A stretch of DNA of 64,000 nucleotides, from assembly GCA_021234155.1 (NCBI GenBank), contig JAJEKV010000002.1:12330725-12394724 (forward strand). The letters run 5' to 3'. The notes under the pieces were generated by a model. The model did no database searches and was not told the origin of the DNA. It was given only the letters and a program-made list of their open reading frames with translations. The stretch comes from Isoetes taiwanensis. Taxonomy: Eukaryota; Streptophyta; Lycopodiopsida; Isoetales; Isoetaceae. Positions within the stretch are counted from its first letter, which is position 1, and each line of letters begins with the position of its first letter. The position numbers and the translations under genes were made by a program. Of the stretch, positions 10,408 through 21,238 are shown piece after piece.

Positions 10408-11040
10408 AAACCACAATCACACACCACAACACTGGGTCTCTACACACCAATTACACACACCACACAACATACGTTGCCATAAGACACACCACACAACACG
10501 CTATGGTGGTGGTGGTGGTGGTGTGTGTGGTGGTGGTGGGGTGGTGGTGGTGGTGGTGGTGGTGGTGGTGGTGGTGGTGGTGGTGTGTGTGGGGTGGTGA
10601 GGTGTGGTGGTGGGGTTTGGTGGTGGTGGTGGTGGTGTGGTGTGGTGGTGGTGAGGTGTGGTGGTGGGGTTTGGTGGTGGTGGTGGTGGTGTGATGTGTG
10701 GTGGTGGGAGTGTGGTGGTGGTGGGAGTGGTGTGGGACATGGTGGAGGTGGTGGTGGGGTGTGGTGTGGTTGTGGTGGAGTGTGGTGGTGGTGGATTGTG
10801 GTGTGGGACATGGTGGAGTCCGTGGTGTGGTGTGGTGGTGGTGGAGTGTGGTGGTGGTGGTGGTGGTGGTGGTGGTGGAGAGGAGTGGTGATGGTGGTAG
10901 TGTGTGTGGTGGTGGTGGTGGAGTGTGGTGGTGGTGTGTGGTGGGGGAGTGGCGGTGGGAGATGGTAGAGTGTAGTGGTGGGAGATGGTGGGGTGTGGTG
11001 GGGACATGGTGGATGCCAACAACTCACCACCACCACACAT
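10408..11040. repeat. Long (TGG)n simple-sequence block with opposite-strand flanks
   Basis: From 10503 to about 11013 the plus strand is nearly pure GGT/GGTGT repeat. On the left (10408-10500) it is C/A-rich (CACACACCACACAAC) and on the right (11018-11040) it is again C/A-rich (CTCACCACCACCACAC). The layout is the mirror of the block at 6.7-7.3 kb. Gly/Trp/Val and His/Pro/Thr frames here are not genes. Confidence 0.95.
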
Positions 11041-12060
11041 ACCTCATCTATCATTCTGGCATCCATTGCACGAAATGCCCCACAGATGGTATCATAGAGA
11101 CACAACATGACAATACAAACCAACATGATGCAAAATGGTAGTAGACATACCGATTCTTGAAGTGGATTTGATGTTACCTTTTCTCGTGGTTGATAGAAAC
11201 AATCTAGATCAAGCTTTAGATTTTTTTCTCTTGTAACACAACTAATAATTGAACATACATGCAATGGCATGTTTTGTCTCGAACATTGCTCTTTTTCTCA
11301 GAATGTGTGGTCTAGAGGAACCCGATTTGGTTTTTCCCTATCATCTTCATCATCCCCGCCACTTTTACTATTTTCCTCCTGGTCGGTTGGATTTGCCTAT
11401 GCTTTCTCTTGGGTCTAGAAGAACTGGCCTCTTTCTCATCGGAGTTTTGTAATAATCCGAAGCTCTTCCAATTAATGTCTCCCCTTTATATGCATAATAA
11501 GCCATCGCCTGTGTTCCGTGAGCCATTCCACCCTATGTATGTGGCTTTCCCGTAATTCTTTTGTAAATTTGCATGAACTCTTTGTATTGTTCATTGCTCG
11601 ATTCTTCAACCTCGCATAAGAAAACATATGCCTTAATTTTTCAGTTTGAACAAAAACATTTGGGGAAAATACCAGAGCCAGATTTATTTGGAACTCGCCA
11701 CCCCAAAGCTTCTTTAGATCTTCATGGGGCACAATCTCTTGTTTGAGGAGAGATTTCATCGTGTAACCAGTGGCATTCAACTCTGACTCCATTAGGGTTC
11801 AATCGGCAAGAAGCGGCAAAAAAAAAGAAGAAGAGGTGATTATTTCTTAATTCAAAATGAGGGACAATGACGTGGTATAAAATTCAAAATACCCGACGCT
11901 CATTAATTCGCACTCCCGCAATCTCCGCTTCGGTATGCACCACCCGATTCTACCACAAAGGTGGTGCCAAAATGTGGCGTCAAAATGCTCGTTTTTGATA
12001 CACCACAGCGTGCTTTTACCACCAAAGCAAAGACTTCTGCTGCCAATGCCCAACTGCAAC
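11041..12060 (-). other. Unassigned minus-strand frames
   Basis: Minus-strand frames at 11472-11792 (106 codons; includes HMFSYARLKNRAMNNTK) and 11847-12059 (70 codons; includes IKNEHFDATFWHHLCGRIG) are coherent but unrecognised. Both might belong to one broken transposon ORF. Confidence 0.25.
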
Positions 12061-12246
12061 TAACCAAAGAAACCTAAACTAAAGCAGCTAACTGAATGAC
12101 AAATATGCAAAGAGAAGAGAAGCAAGCACCTAAAACTAAGTATAGATAACATTTCTAGCATTCAAATGGATAAGCAAGACCTTCAGGCATTTGACAGCGC
12201 TCCAGAAGTAGTCCAAAGTAAGATTAAATCAGAACAAAGACAAATC

Positions 12247-13179
12247 TTACTCCATAAATACACCTGAATCTAAAAAAAAGTCAGAACTCATCAAATTAAA
12301 GCACATAACAAAAAAAGCAGATGATTGAAACCTGTTACTTACCATGTGCATCAAGGCGATCCTAGCTCTGCAGTATAAGTTGGAGCTCACGGAATCCAGT
12401 CTATGGAGTATTGAATTTTTTGCACATGTCTTGGATCCAAACACTCCTGTTCAATTTAATGCTTCCTGATACAGCAAGAGTGAAGACAAAAAATCATCCA
12501 AAGCATTAGTAGCATAAAAAAGAATCGGTAAAGAAAATAAAAATATGGTTGAAAAACATCCATTGTTGCCAGGGCTTAGCAAAAGGCAGTTTTCATGCTC
12601 AACCTCTTGTATATACTACAAACAGCTTGGTCAAGCACATTTGTGCAACGAAATTGCTACATTCAATGCCTAGAGAAAGAGGGAATTTCAACCACTACCA
12701 GGTAAGCTTCCATATCCTTGAGCCTATTCTAGCAGGAAACATGCCAGCCACAACATAGAAATCAATCTAGATCCACTCAAAATGTAGAGGTACTTCGTGA
12801 AGATACATATTCCAGAGGAACAAAATGATTCAAGAAGAAACTTACAAAAGCCAGTTTAAAATGATCATACCTCTATAGTTTCAGCCAAGCTGGAGCATAG
12901 GTCTGAAACCAAGCCACAGCCTATTCCTATCAGTCGGATCTCCATCTGCTCTTCGCCGAATCCCATGAAAAAGCCTCCTTTGGGTTTTTTACCCACAAAA
13001 ACTGTGAACAATCGATGGAGAAAAGGAGATATAACCATACCTTGTCGATGATTTCTCTTCGCTGAACATGACCCACGATATTCGCCTCCTTTCATGCCAA
13101 GCCCAAGCCAATCGTGGCATATGCATGCTGGAGAAATCGACATGCAGAAGAAGATTGGAAAGAGGATAATCGAAATCAT
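12247..13179 (-). other. Possible two-exon host gene remnant, unidentified
   Basis: A minus-strand frame ending near 12873 reads MEIRLIGIGCGLVSDLCSSL and AETIE, then GTATGA. About 400 bp further on, after a pyrimidine-rich stretch and a cag, 12340-12450 reads GVFGSKTCAKNSILHRLD and SVSSNLYCRARIALMHM, then a good GTAAGT donor. The splice-like signals suggest exons. I do not recognise the protein and no third exon was found. Confidence 0.3.
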
Positions 13180-13559
13180 AGCGAAATTTTTTTCCTGATT
13201 TTTGGAACTCGGATTTTGTTTCCGGTGGATAAAAGCACCAAAACCATAGGAAAATCACTTTAAAATAATTCTAAAAAAGTTTTTCTCCAAACCTGAAAAT
13301 CCCAAATTAACAAGATAGATATTAATATTAAAGGTCAAGTGGCACTTTGGGAATGGTTAAGAAACACCAATAAGGAACAAGTCGGTTTAAGCTCGAACTT
13401 TTCGAGCCTCTTGTATGGGAATGGCAACGAATCTGCTTCTCCATGGATTTGAGTATGCCCTTGGATGAAATCCATCTGGAGCAGGCCGAATTTGCATGAA
13501 GGGGCATGCAAACAGGAGATTCGACCTTATTTAAGACCTAAGAAGTCAAATTGGAGGGA

Positions 13560-14059
13560 ACTGTGAATTTGTGAAGGCCTCAAAATCCTTACTTTGCCTC
13601 TATTACAGGTCGAATTGATCATTGTCTGAAGCCTTGCAGAGCCAATCAAATTTATAGAGTCTGATCTCGGCCTCTGAAGCACCCTGGGTGGTGTCTTGAT
13701 AGCAGGGAAGAAGTCTGGGGCTGATTGCTTGCAAGAATGGCTTGCAGGAGTATCTCTTGTATTTGAAATACAAGAGTCTTGCTTGCTTTTGGTGCAAGCT
13801 TGCATCATAGGAATTATCCTGGGAGATAATTCACTGGCCTTTGTGTTGTGAGGCCTTTGTATTGTAAGGCCATTCGATTCTTTTGGAAAGAATCAAGAGG
13901 AAGCTAGGCTTCCTGATTAGTTCTCTGGGAGACTAATCCCAGCAGTCATGGTGAACTCTGGGAGTTCGTGGTGTGGGCGGTAGACCGTTGGCCATTCTCC
14001 ATTGTTTGGGAGGATGCATAATTACGCATGACAAATCATTTTTTCTCTCTTCCACTAGC
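13560..14059 (-). mobile_element. Internal 5' part of a copia-like LTR element (remnant)
   Basis: Directly downstream (minus strand) of the primer site the sequence reads into MENGQRSTAHTTNSQSS, a plausible gag start, then stops and frame changes. No further gag, protease or integrase is seen before 12.9 kb, so the element is broken. The call rests on the adjacent primer-binding site. Confidence 0.4.
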
Positions 14060-14070
14060 CTCTGATACCA
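14060..14070 (-). other. Primer-binding site, tRNA-iMet type
   Basis: On the minus strand TGGTATCAGAG follows directly after ...GGCGACA. TGGTATCAGAG is complementary to the 3' end of plant initiator tRNA-Met and is the standard primer site of many copia elements. The preceding CA fits an LTR end. Confidence 0.8.
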
Positions 14071-14225
14071 TGTCGCCAAATGGATTGGGAAAGAGAGATC
14101 AAGAACACTGGACCAAATAAGTCATACCTAATTGTAGGATCAGCCTATTACTTATATTAGTGAAGTATAACATACCTCTATCATATTTATGACGTGACAG
14201 ACCATCTTTATGAGCAGAACTTCCT
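14071..14225 (-). repeat. 5' LTR (3' portion) of the copia-like element
   Basis: On the minus strand this ends ...CATTTGGCGACA immediately before the primer site. It contains a TATA-like AATATAAG. The other LTR was not found and the right boundary is a guess, set by the start of lycopene cyclase homology. Confidence 0.45.
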
Positions 14226-14258
14226 ATAACTAATTATAACAAGAATATCTTTTATCAG

Positions 14259-15471
14259 TAAGACAATCTGAAGATAGGTCTATTGTGACAAGTGATAATG
14301 GGATGCGTGTGGAAGCAACTTTGGTACTAGATGCAACTGGCTTTTCCCAATGCTTGGTGCAGTATGATAGGCTGTTCAATCCTGGATATGAAGTTGCATA
14401 TGGAACTGTAGCAGAGCTAAACTTCTTCAGCCCAATAGAACCTAAAACACGATTGCAAATTTGCCTCACAGACAAAAAAATGCACTTTCAAAAATGCTGA
14501 TTTTAAGATAAGTTTTCCTTTGATGCTTGCTAATTTCAAAATAAGTATTCAAAAACAGGTATCTTCAAAAACAGACACTTAGATAGAAAATCAACTATGT
14601 TTAAATTGCTAGTTTTCATAACAATACAAAAGTTATTACAAAACAGGATTGTGGAAAAGAAGAAACAAGAAATATCTTTCCTACAATAAAGTTTTCACAC
14701 AAAGTTTCTATAAGGTTTATCAAATCAATTGATAATTGTCCCCAGTACAAGAAGTTTGAGCTTGTTATATTACAACTATTTGCTTATTAGAATTTGCTTC
14801 ATTCACCTTGTCAACCTCCAAGGACAAAGCAGGTTGCATCTCATTAAACACGATATTGTCATCAATGGAACTACTAGGAGGCCATTGGACCTCTGATGAA
14901 GTGAACTTTACAAACTCAGAAGAACTCTTCAGATCCTAGTTCTTCATTCTCATCGAGCAGTGTAGGCAAGGCAGTCAGTTAAATATTAATAAAATCAACT
15001 GTTTCGTAAAAAATCTATTATGTTCTAATCTTTGCCAATGGCCACTGCTACACAGTTTCTGCCTTTTGTTCCTTGGGGGGTCAAAATGCACTTGCGCTAC
15101 TATTTTTCTAAATCCTATCCCATTTTGCCTCCCTTTTATGCAAAAAATAGGGAATCATTAAGGAATATTCTCTTGGGTTCTGTTTACATGATTTGGTCTC
15201 GTTTAATTTGCAATCTTCTTCTAAGAACATAAGGGAACTGAGTGGTTTTTGTCCAGTCTAGCCTGGCCACATAACCAAATAATAAGTACATTTTCCAGCC
15301 TTCTCATCTATTGTTCAGGTGGACTCTCATCCTTTTGATTTCGATAAGTTGATTATGCAATTGACTGGAGAGATAGTCACTTGCATTGTAACTCAGTATT
15401 TACAAAGAATAACAAAGATCCGCCCATGTTCTTGTGTGCGATGCCATTCTGCTCAAATGAAATAGTTCTTG
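14259..15471 (+). CDS. LCYB: Lycopene beta-cyclase, two internal exons (partial gene, possibly broken)
   Basis: Exon 14259-14416 follows a tatcag acceptor and encodes VTSDNGMRVEATLVLDATGF, then SQCLVQYDRLFNPGYEVAYG and TVAE. Exon 15319-15471 follows ttgttcag and encodes VDSHPFDFDKLI, then after a one-base frame change DWRDSHLHCNSVF and MFLCAMPFCSNEIVL, ending at a GTATGT donor. These are the conserved central blocks of plastid lycopene beta-cyclase, including VLDATGF-x-x-CLVQYD and DWRDSHL. The enzyme closes both ends of lycopene to beta-rings to give beta-carotene. The first exon meets CTAAAC where GTAAAC would be expected, so its donor appears mutated or misread. N-terminal (FAD-binding) and C-terminal exons were not found; upstream a copia LTR abuts at about 14.2 kb. 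It may be a remnant gene or a captured fragment. Confidence 0.85.
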
Positions 15472-16019
15472 GTATGTACGTAGCCTTTACCTTCCAAATA
15501 ACTTACTGTGTACGCAATATATATAAACAGAAGAAATAATGTTCTAATTATTTTGTTTGGTATTTGGGGAGGGTATCTCACCGATGGTTTGGCCTAGATT
15601 TAGCCTGGGTATTGTATGAGAAATCGTAGGCAGCGTATTTTTTTGCTGATTTGAGCTGCTTGTTGGCGAAGAATTGCAATAATCGGCTGCTTGTTGGCTT
15701 GAGCGTTGAAGAAATCGCCTAAGGCATGGTTTAAGAATAGAAGGATAAGAAAGCATGCCGCTTTCTTCTTTGGGCAGGGGCGTCTGTGCGGTTAATTTCT
15801 GGCGGTTTAGAGTAGATGGGGTTGCCATGATGTGTTTACAGGTAGATCCGGCTGCCATGATGGTGTTTATAGGTAGATTCGGTTGCCATGATTCATGAAC
15901 AATCCGGTTTGCTGCTGTCAGTTGCCAATCCATGCCTGTGGGCGCTGCATTAGAGATCCGGCTGGGTTGGTCGATTCAAAATGCCTTCGGCAAAATTGCT
16001 GGGTTGCTTAGGGGCGGCT
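15472..16019. other. No recognised feature
   Basis: Could be intron of the lycopene cyclase gene, but no later cyclase exon is visible. Contains a short repeat of a GATTCGGTTGCCATGAT-like phrase near 15815-15890. Confidence 0.3.
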
Positions 16020-16720
16020 CATGGTTTCGGGGATCCCGGAGGTAAAAAAACCGTCCTCCGGTATCACCCCCTGTGGCTCGACCCGAATCCGCTTCAGGAC
16101 CCCCGCTTCGTACCGTCATCGACACCGCATTGAGGCGACTGCGATAAATCCGGCCGTCATGCCGGCACATCCGGCCGTCCGTGGTGTTCCCCGCCTCCGG
16201 TATCACCAACACCCGATCCCCCCCTCCGGGATCACCAACGCGTGAACCCGCCCTCCGGGATCCCCATGCCCTGGCCGATAACCGCGCCCGACATCGCCTC
16301 GGGTTGTGATCCCTCCTCCGGGATCGCCATCGCCGTGGCGATGCATCGGCCACCCGATATCACGCCACTGATCCCGCCTCCTGATCACCACCATGGTTTA
16401 CTCAGTAGGCATCCGGGACCCGGAAGATCTTTGCCCCTCCCGGGGATCCCTGAAAGGACTCGCCGATAACCGGCGCCCGATATCAGCCGTGGTGAATCCC
16501 TCCTCCCGGGATCACCGATACCCGTGATTACTTCCTCCTCCGGATCACCGAATGCAACGGCGAAGATCCCCTCCTCCCGATCGCCATCGGCCCGCCGATA
16601 TCGGATGCCCGCTCATCGCCATGCTTATTCCCGACCTCCCGATCCCCGAAAGTCCTTCTGGTGAAAACCTCCTCCGGATCACCACCGCCTTTGACGAAGC
16701 CGGGCCGGCCCACGGGTTCA
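16020..16720. repeat. GC-rich palindromic repeat array (array 1)
   Basis: The phrase CCTCCGGGATCACC or CCTCCGGGATCCCC recurs about every 35-60 bp between 16030 and 16680, interleaved with GGCCGATAACCGCGCCCGA-like words. GATCCC/GGGATC cores allow pairing between neighbours. The same phrases occur at the right end of array 2 (GATTCCGCCCTCCCGGGATC near 20430). Open frames across it are products of the repeat. Confidence 0.75.
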
Positions 16721-17484
16721 ATCGATGCCATTGGTTTGAATTAATGCCCGACGCCTGTCAATGTCAGACGCCATCCACTAATGGTGTAACCGAGAGCTGA
16801 AAACCGCCATTATTCGTGCGGGCCCAATTGGCGAAGTCGCCACGCAGTGCGGGGGGATTCCGGAGGAAGGGGAGCACAATGGTGCGATGGCTATGTCCCT
16901 AACTCGTGGCGCCAGAACGATTGCCCTTTCCGACCGGAATCGATTGGAAAGGGCCCGATTGTCGGCCAATCCAGAGGGCGTCAGTACATTGCCAAGCATC
17001 CGCAGTATTTAAAGGTAAGCGCCATGGACAAATCCGTTGTTAAAGTCTATTTTAGTCTTATTCTAACCGTTATGTTATTTTACGATGGTGGAGGAGTCGA
17101 TTAACCCGAAATCAGCCTAAATACCTCCATTAACGAGAACCGAATGGGAAAATGGAAGGAAACTCGGCTTGGCCATTGCCCGACCGCCTCAAAGATATTG
17201 CTCGATTGAATCCGCCACCAAGAGGTTCAATCCCTCGAACAAGAAGAGATTAAGGGCGTAAGCAAGAGCTAAGGGCGCTTCACCACGTAAGAATACCCCC
17301 CCGCCGAGGGACGAGGCTTCGGCTTGATGGCCAATGCCACGAAAAAGCGTATGATCTAAAGAATGCTAAAAATGCGCATGAGGGGATGAGGCCCCGAAAA
17401 GTAATATTGAATGTTTTAACGCCAATCCAAGCGAGGAACCGACCAATCAAGAAATTTTGAAGGACTACGTATGATCGTCACGAA
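16721..17484. other. Spacer between array 1 and the Ulp1-like ORF, nothing recognised
   Basis: Short frames only. It may contain the promoter and 5' UTR of the following ORF. Confidence 0.3.
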
Positions 17485-19227
17485 ATGGCGCTTGCCAGTC
17501 GGGTGATGGCAAAGAAAAATCCTGCCGAAGAAGATCGAACCGAGAATCATAGGTTCAAGGTGCATCAATTATGGCAAAATTACAAAGCTTCCGGAGATGC
17601 CTCGAGGGGTCAATTCAAGAACAAGGTCGAGGTGAGGGTTAGAGATTATGGGAAGATAAGTGTGGAGAGATCTCTTGACCCCGACTTCAAATTTAGCCAA
17701 ACTGGAGATCTAAAACTTCGTGAGGGCAAGGGCAGCAGCAGAGCGTATGGCGTGATGAGCAAATCGCCCTCGGCCTTTTGGATGACACGGCCTCGAAATG
17801 AAGTTTATAAAAACCCGCAGCGGAGGAAAAGGAGGCCACGTAACTAGAAATGCGTAGAGCGGATAAGGGAAATCAAGGAAAGGATTAGGGGCAAGCATGG
17901 CAATTTGGATGAGAAGGATTTGTTTGGTGATTTGAGCTATGAACAAAAGCACTTGGACGAAGACGATGTGAGTGCGGAGTTTGAAGTCGCGATACGCTTG
18001 ATTTTAATTCACCTCCTCCCAAAACTCCAAATTCAATAGCCCAAGTCTACAGACCCCAAGGAAGCGTAGACTTTTGTGCAGTCCCCGGAGGGATGCGATC
18101 TGATGGCTCCAAACCATATTGTGCATGAAGAATCGGAGGAGGAGGAGGAGCCCGAAAATGCAGATGAATTGGCTCCCTCGACCCGAAAGCAAGATAAAAT
18201 TGTGGTATTTGTATATCTTTGGACCCCCACTTCTTTGAATCTCTAAAATTATATGACAGAGGGATTAGAAAGGAGCTTTGGCGGTTTAGATTTTCTCCTG
18301 GATTATCCAATTGTGGTTCAAAGTCCTCTCACCGAAGGTGGGCAAAGAAATCATCCGATGTTGAATTCCACATCTCGTAGAGACAGAGGCACGAAAAAAT
18401 TCTCGACTATTCCGTGACCTCGGTATTGAAGATTCGTAGATCGATGCCGACCGCCTAGGAGCCTATTTTATGTATGTGTGTTGTCTTTGTTTTTATTTCT
18501 TGCATGGTATGCTAAGTTGAGCTTTGGCGGGGTTCTTGCACACTCAATTCCTCACCAAAAACGCCATCATCATGTCTTCCTCCCACCTTTTGCTTTTGGC
18601 CTGCTTCTAAATGGCACAAAACCAGCCTCGTGGTGCCTACGAAAGCAGATTCGTCAAGCTAATTCCAGGATCCCCTTTGGCAAGGCCGTGTGGAAAATCC
18701 AAAGATGCAGTTCTACTACATACCGGTCAATGCCGGGTAAATTGGGTTTGGGAAGTGGATTTTTATTGCCTTTTTAGTTCGGGTTTGAATTGATGGCAAA
18801 CTTGTCCTATGTAGTGGCCAATTGAGCCCTGCTCATTTTGGTGGCTGATCCTTTGGCATGCCGAAATTGAAGAAGCCTTGCCCTTGCATATTGCACTTCG
18901 ATTCCTTTGATCCCTCCATGCTCCAACACACGGTTCATCACTTTGTGAGTGCAAAATTTGGTAACTATTCATTCATAGCCTATCTTCTAATGCCTTGAAT
19001 TGCGGGTTTTAAGTGATGTATTTAAGAGGTGGAGGCACGAGGCATCGCATTGCATAATGCACCAAGAATCTTGATGGAAGCTCCACAAAGAAGACAACAA
19101 CCGTGATTGTGGCATCTATGTTATTGGTTGTGTGCAGAAATTCATCGAGAAAATCTACATGAAGGAGACATGTGAGTTGTCTATGTCTTATCTTCTCTCG
19201 CCTTTCTTGATCAGCAAATTTAATTAG
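17485..19227 (+). pseudogene. Ulp1/SENP-type (C48) cysteine protease gene, likely transposon-borne, frame broken
   Basis: The N-terminal frame 17485-17847 is charged and unrecognised (RFKVHQLWQNYKASGDASRG). It continues after a stop as KCVERIREIKERIRGKHGNL and then an acidic EESEEEEEPENADEL stretch near 18130. Near 18710 one frame reads MQFYYIPVNAG and a Trp, matching the beta-strand before the catalytic His of Ulp1 proteases. At 19090-19227 it reads NNRDCGIYVIGCVQKFIEKI and ends PFLISKFN-stop. D-C-G-I-Y-V is the catalytic cysteine block (Cys codon 19108-19110). Ulp1 enzymes remove SUMO; plant transposons of several superfamilies carry such domains. Multiple stops and frame changes separate the parts. 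It lies between two arrays of the same palindromic repeat family, which supports a mobile origin. Confidence 0.55.
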
Positions 19228-19739
19228 TGTCCATTTATAATCTCATCGTATACGTGATGGTGATCCACGGGGGACCCGGTTTGCCAAAGAAGACATGGAC
19301 AATTTGAGGACAAGCTTCAAGGTCATGCCGCGAGGTTAAGGATCGCCTAAAAGCGGGAAAAATCAACCTTCTACTTGCCCGGTGGGTAGCAACCAATTCG
19401 ATCGGCCCGCGACCCGCTTGATGCCGAATGGTCCATAAAGTAAAAAACTTTTGATCCTTGTTCAACATGTAAATTTTTTGGCTATGATTGTAAAATATGA
19501 TAGTTTCGAATGGTTAATTGATGTGGGAAATAGCTTTTGTTTTTCCTTATCCCAAGTTTTACTCCTCGAATCATCAATCTGCATCCCCTCAATTCATAAT
19601 GATGTTGGCCACAGATGTTTGGGAATTTGAACACCTCCGGGTCCCCAAACTTGAATAGCTCGATCCCGAAAGTTTGAACACCTCCCTCGATCCCCAGGGA
19701 GGCAAATATTAAAACAACCAATGGAAAAGACAAACAAAA

Positions 19740-20470
19740 AAAAAAAAACAATTATTGTGGTGATCCCAGAGGACGGGAATAAATTCGAAAACCTTAGAAC
19801 CACTGCACCTTGTGGGCAACAAAATAAAAAAAAAATCCGCCCGCGATCTGGTGATCCCGGAGGTGGGGATCACCAGGTGATCCCCACCTCCGGGATCACC
19901 AGATGGCGGACGGGAATAAATTCAAAAACCATGGAACCCTTGTACCTTAAAAAAAAAAAAAGATAAAAAAAATGATCCGGTGATCCCGGGAGGTTGGTAT
20001 CACGACCGGTGATCCCGACCTCCTGATCACCGTGATCGCTGACGGGAAATAAATTCGAAAACCTTAGAACCATAGAACCAAAAAAAAAAAAAGTTCGGCC
20101 AAGATCGGTGATCCCCGAGGTGGGGAACACCACTAGTGATCCCGACCTCCCGGATCACCGATCACCGGACGGAATAAATTCAAAAGCTTAGAACCATAGA
20201 GCCTTAGCAAAAAAAAGGCTCGTCAGCCATCCGGGTGATCCCGAGGTGGGGATCACCATGGGTGATCCCCACCTCCGGATCACCGATGGCTGACGGGAAT
20301 AAATTCAAAACCTTATAACCATTGTACCTAATAGGCAAGGAAAAAAAAATAAAGTCCGTCTCAATCACCGGTGATCCCCGGAGGTGGGGATCACCACCGT
20401 GATCCAGCCCCCTCCCGGATCCCCAAAGCGTGGATTCCGCCCTCCCGGGATCCCCACGTCCAAAAAAATA
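19740..20470. repeat. Hairpin satellite, about 130 bp period, five units (array 2)
   Basis: Units start with GGTGATCCC at 19850, 19979, 20107, 20234 and 20370. Each has a GC-rich inverted repeat of the type GGTGATCCC-GAGGTGGGGATCACC followed by its reverse complement. An AT-rich linker follows (GGACGGGAATAAATTC, ACCTTAGAACCAT, TGTACCTTA and an A-run). The fifth unit grades into phrases shared with array 1. The array ends about 190 bp before the start codon of the next gene. Confidence 0.9.
19846..19904. repeat. Perfect 59-nt palindrome
   Basis: Arms of 29 bp (19846-19874 and 19876-19904) are exact reverse complements around a single central A. The arms begin ATCTGGTGATCCCGGAGG. It can form a long perfect hairpin or cruciform. 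Confidence 0.95.
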
Positions 20471-20582
20471 ATAGAGGTACCTAGCCATTGAAAAAAAAGG
20501 TCCACTTTACCACTTTTACCATTACAAATTGAAATCAAGGGTTAACCGCTGTACAACGGATAGTACAAATGTTGATTCATGA

Positions 20583-20593
20583 GTCTATATATA
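20583..20593 (+). promoter_or_regulatory. TATA box of the small two-exon gene
   Basis: TCTATATATA lies about 70 bp before the first ATG (20658), in a block conserved with the second copy at about 50117. Position and conservation support a core promoter; transcription is not shown. Confidence 0.5.
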
Positions 20594-20657
20594 CCCTTGC
20601 CTTAGTGGTTCTTTGCTAGAAAGTAAGTTGGTTTCAATTGAGTTCAGTAGCTAAGTG

Positions 20658-21238
20658 ATGATGGTGAGGACCCGACAACAAACTACTGGCCAGGCGAAGG
20701 CCATCAATGCCCACGACCTTGAGGATATTCTCGCCCACTTGAATGAAATTCAGGAGGAAGTGGGGCTAGATCTCACCCAACCGACGACAAAGAAAACGCT
20801 CCAAAGTAAGCATGTTGTTGTCTTCCTTCACATTTATGTTCTACTTTCATACTAATCTTTTTCAGCCATCTTTTCATGATCCCCTCATGGTTCATGCAGA
20901 GACCGTGGAGAATGGGGAATACAAAGAGACCCCTAGGCCTCTCGACAATGATCCCTCGGCCAAGCCACGGGCATTGCTTTGGGAATTGAAGAAGTGCATT
21001 ATCCGGGGCAAGGCTTTGAAGAATTTGCTAGCTACGGACATTGTCCGGGAAGGCAACACCCCAAAAGCCCCGCTTCGAGGAAATGTATGTTTACGACCTG
21101 AGGCTGCGAAAGAAGGTTCTAATTAGGGAAGTCCTAGAGGGGTCTGATCCATCTTTATGCGACATCTTCGATCACATCATGTACTACCCCTCGCGGTGTG
21201 CCGATGTAACCGCCGAGGACGCCCCGCAGAAGGCATGG
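20658..21238 (+). CDS. Two-exon gene of unknown function, copy A (3' end cut by repeat R1)
   Basis: The start is ATGATGGTGAGG at 20658. Exon 1 (20658-20805) encodes MMVRTRQQTTGQAK and then LEDILAHLNEIQEEVGLDL. An intron of 94 bp (20806-20899, GTAAGC to ATGCAG) joins in frame to exon 2, which reads VENGEYKETPRPLDNDPS, then LLWELKKCIIRGKALKNLL. One frame change near 21060 leads on to FEEMYVYDLRLRKKVLI and DIFDHIMYYPSRCADV. The frame ends where repeat R1 starts. The protein is not recognised. It has a basic N-terminus and a helical, charged middle, which would suit the first part of a transposase or gag-like protein. A palindrome array and a TATA box lie directly upstream, as in copy B. Confidence 0.5.
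20806..20899 (+). other. Predicted intron of the two-exon gene (copy A)
   Basis: GTAAGCATG donor, TTTTTCAG and TTCATGCAG acceptors, and frame kept across the junction (phase 1). The same intron is conserved in copy B (from about 50342). Confidence 0.55.

Noticed and set aside
10440-11270. 276-codon minus-strand frame rich in His/Pro/Thr
   Set aside because: Same artefact in the second simple-repeat block.
15544-16800. Many 60-130 codon frames in GC-rich DNA
   Set aside because: Most overlap the GATCCC repeat array on both strands and show no protein similarity.
19740-20470. CRISPR array
   Set aside because: Units are about 130 bp with imperfect long inverted repeats, linkers are themselves repeated, there are no unique spacers or cas genes, and the DNA is plant nuclear.
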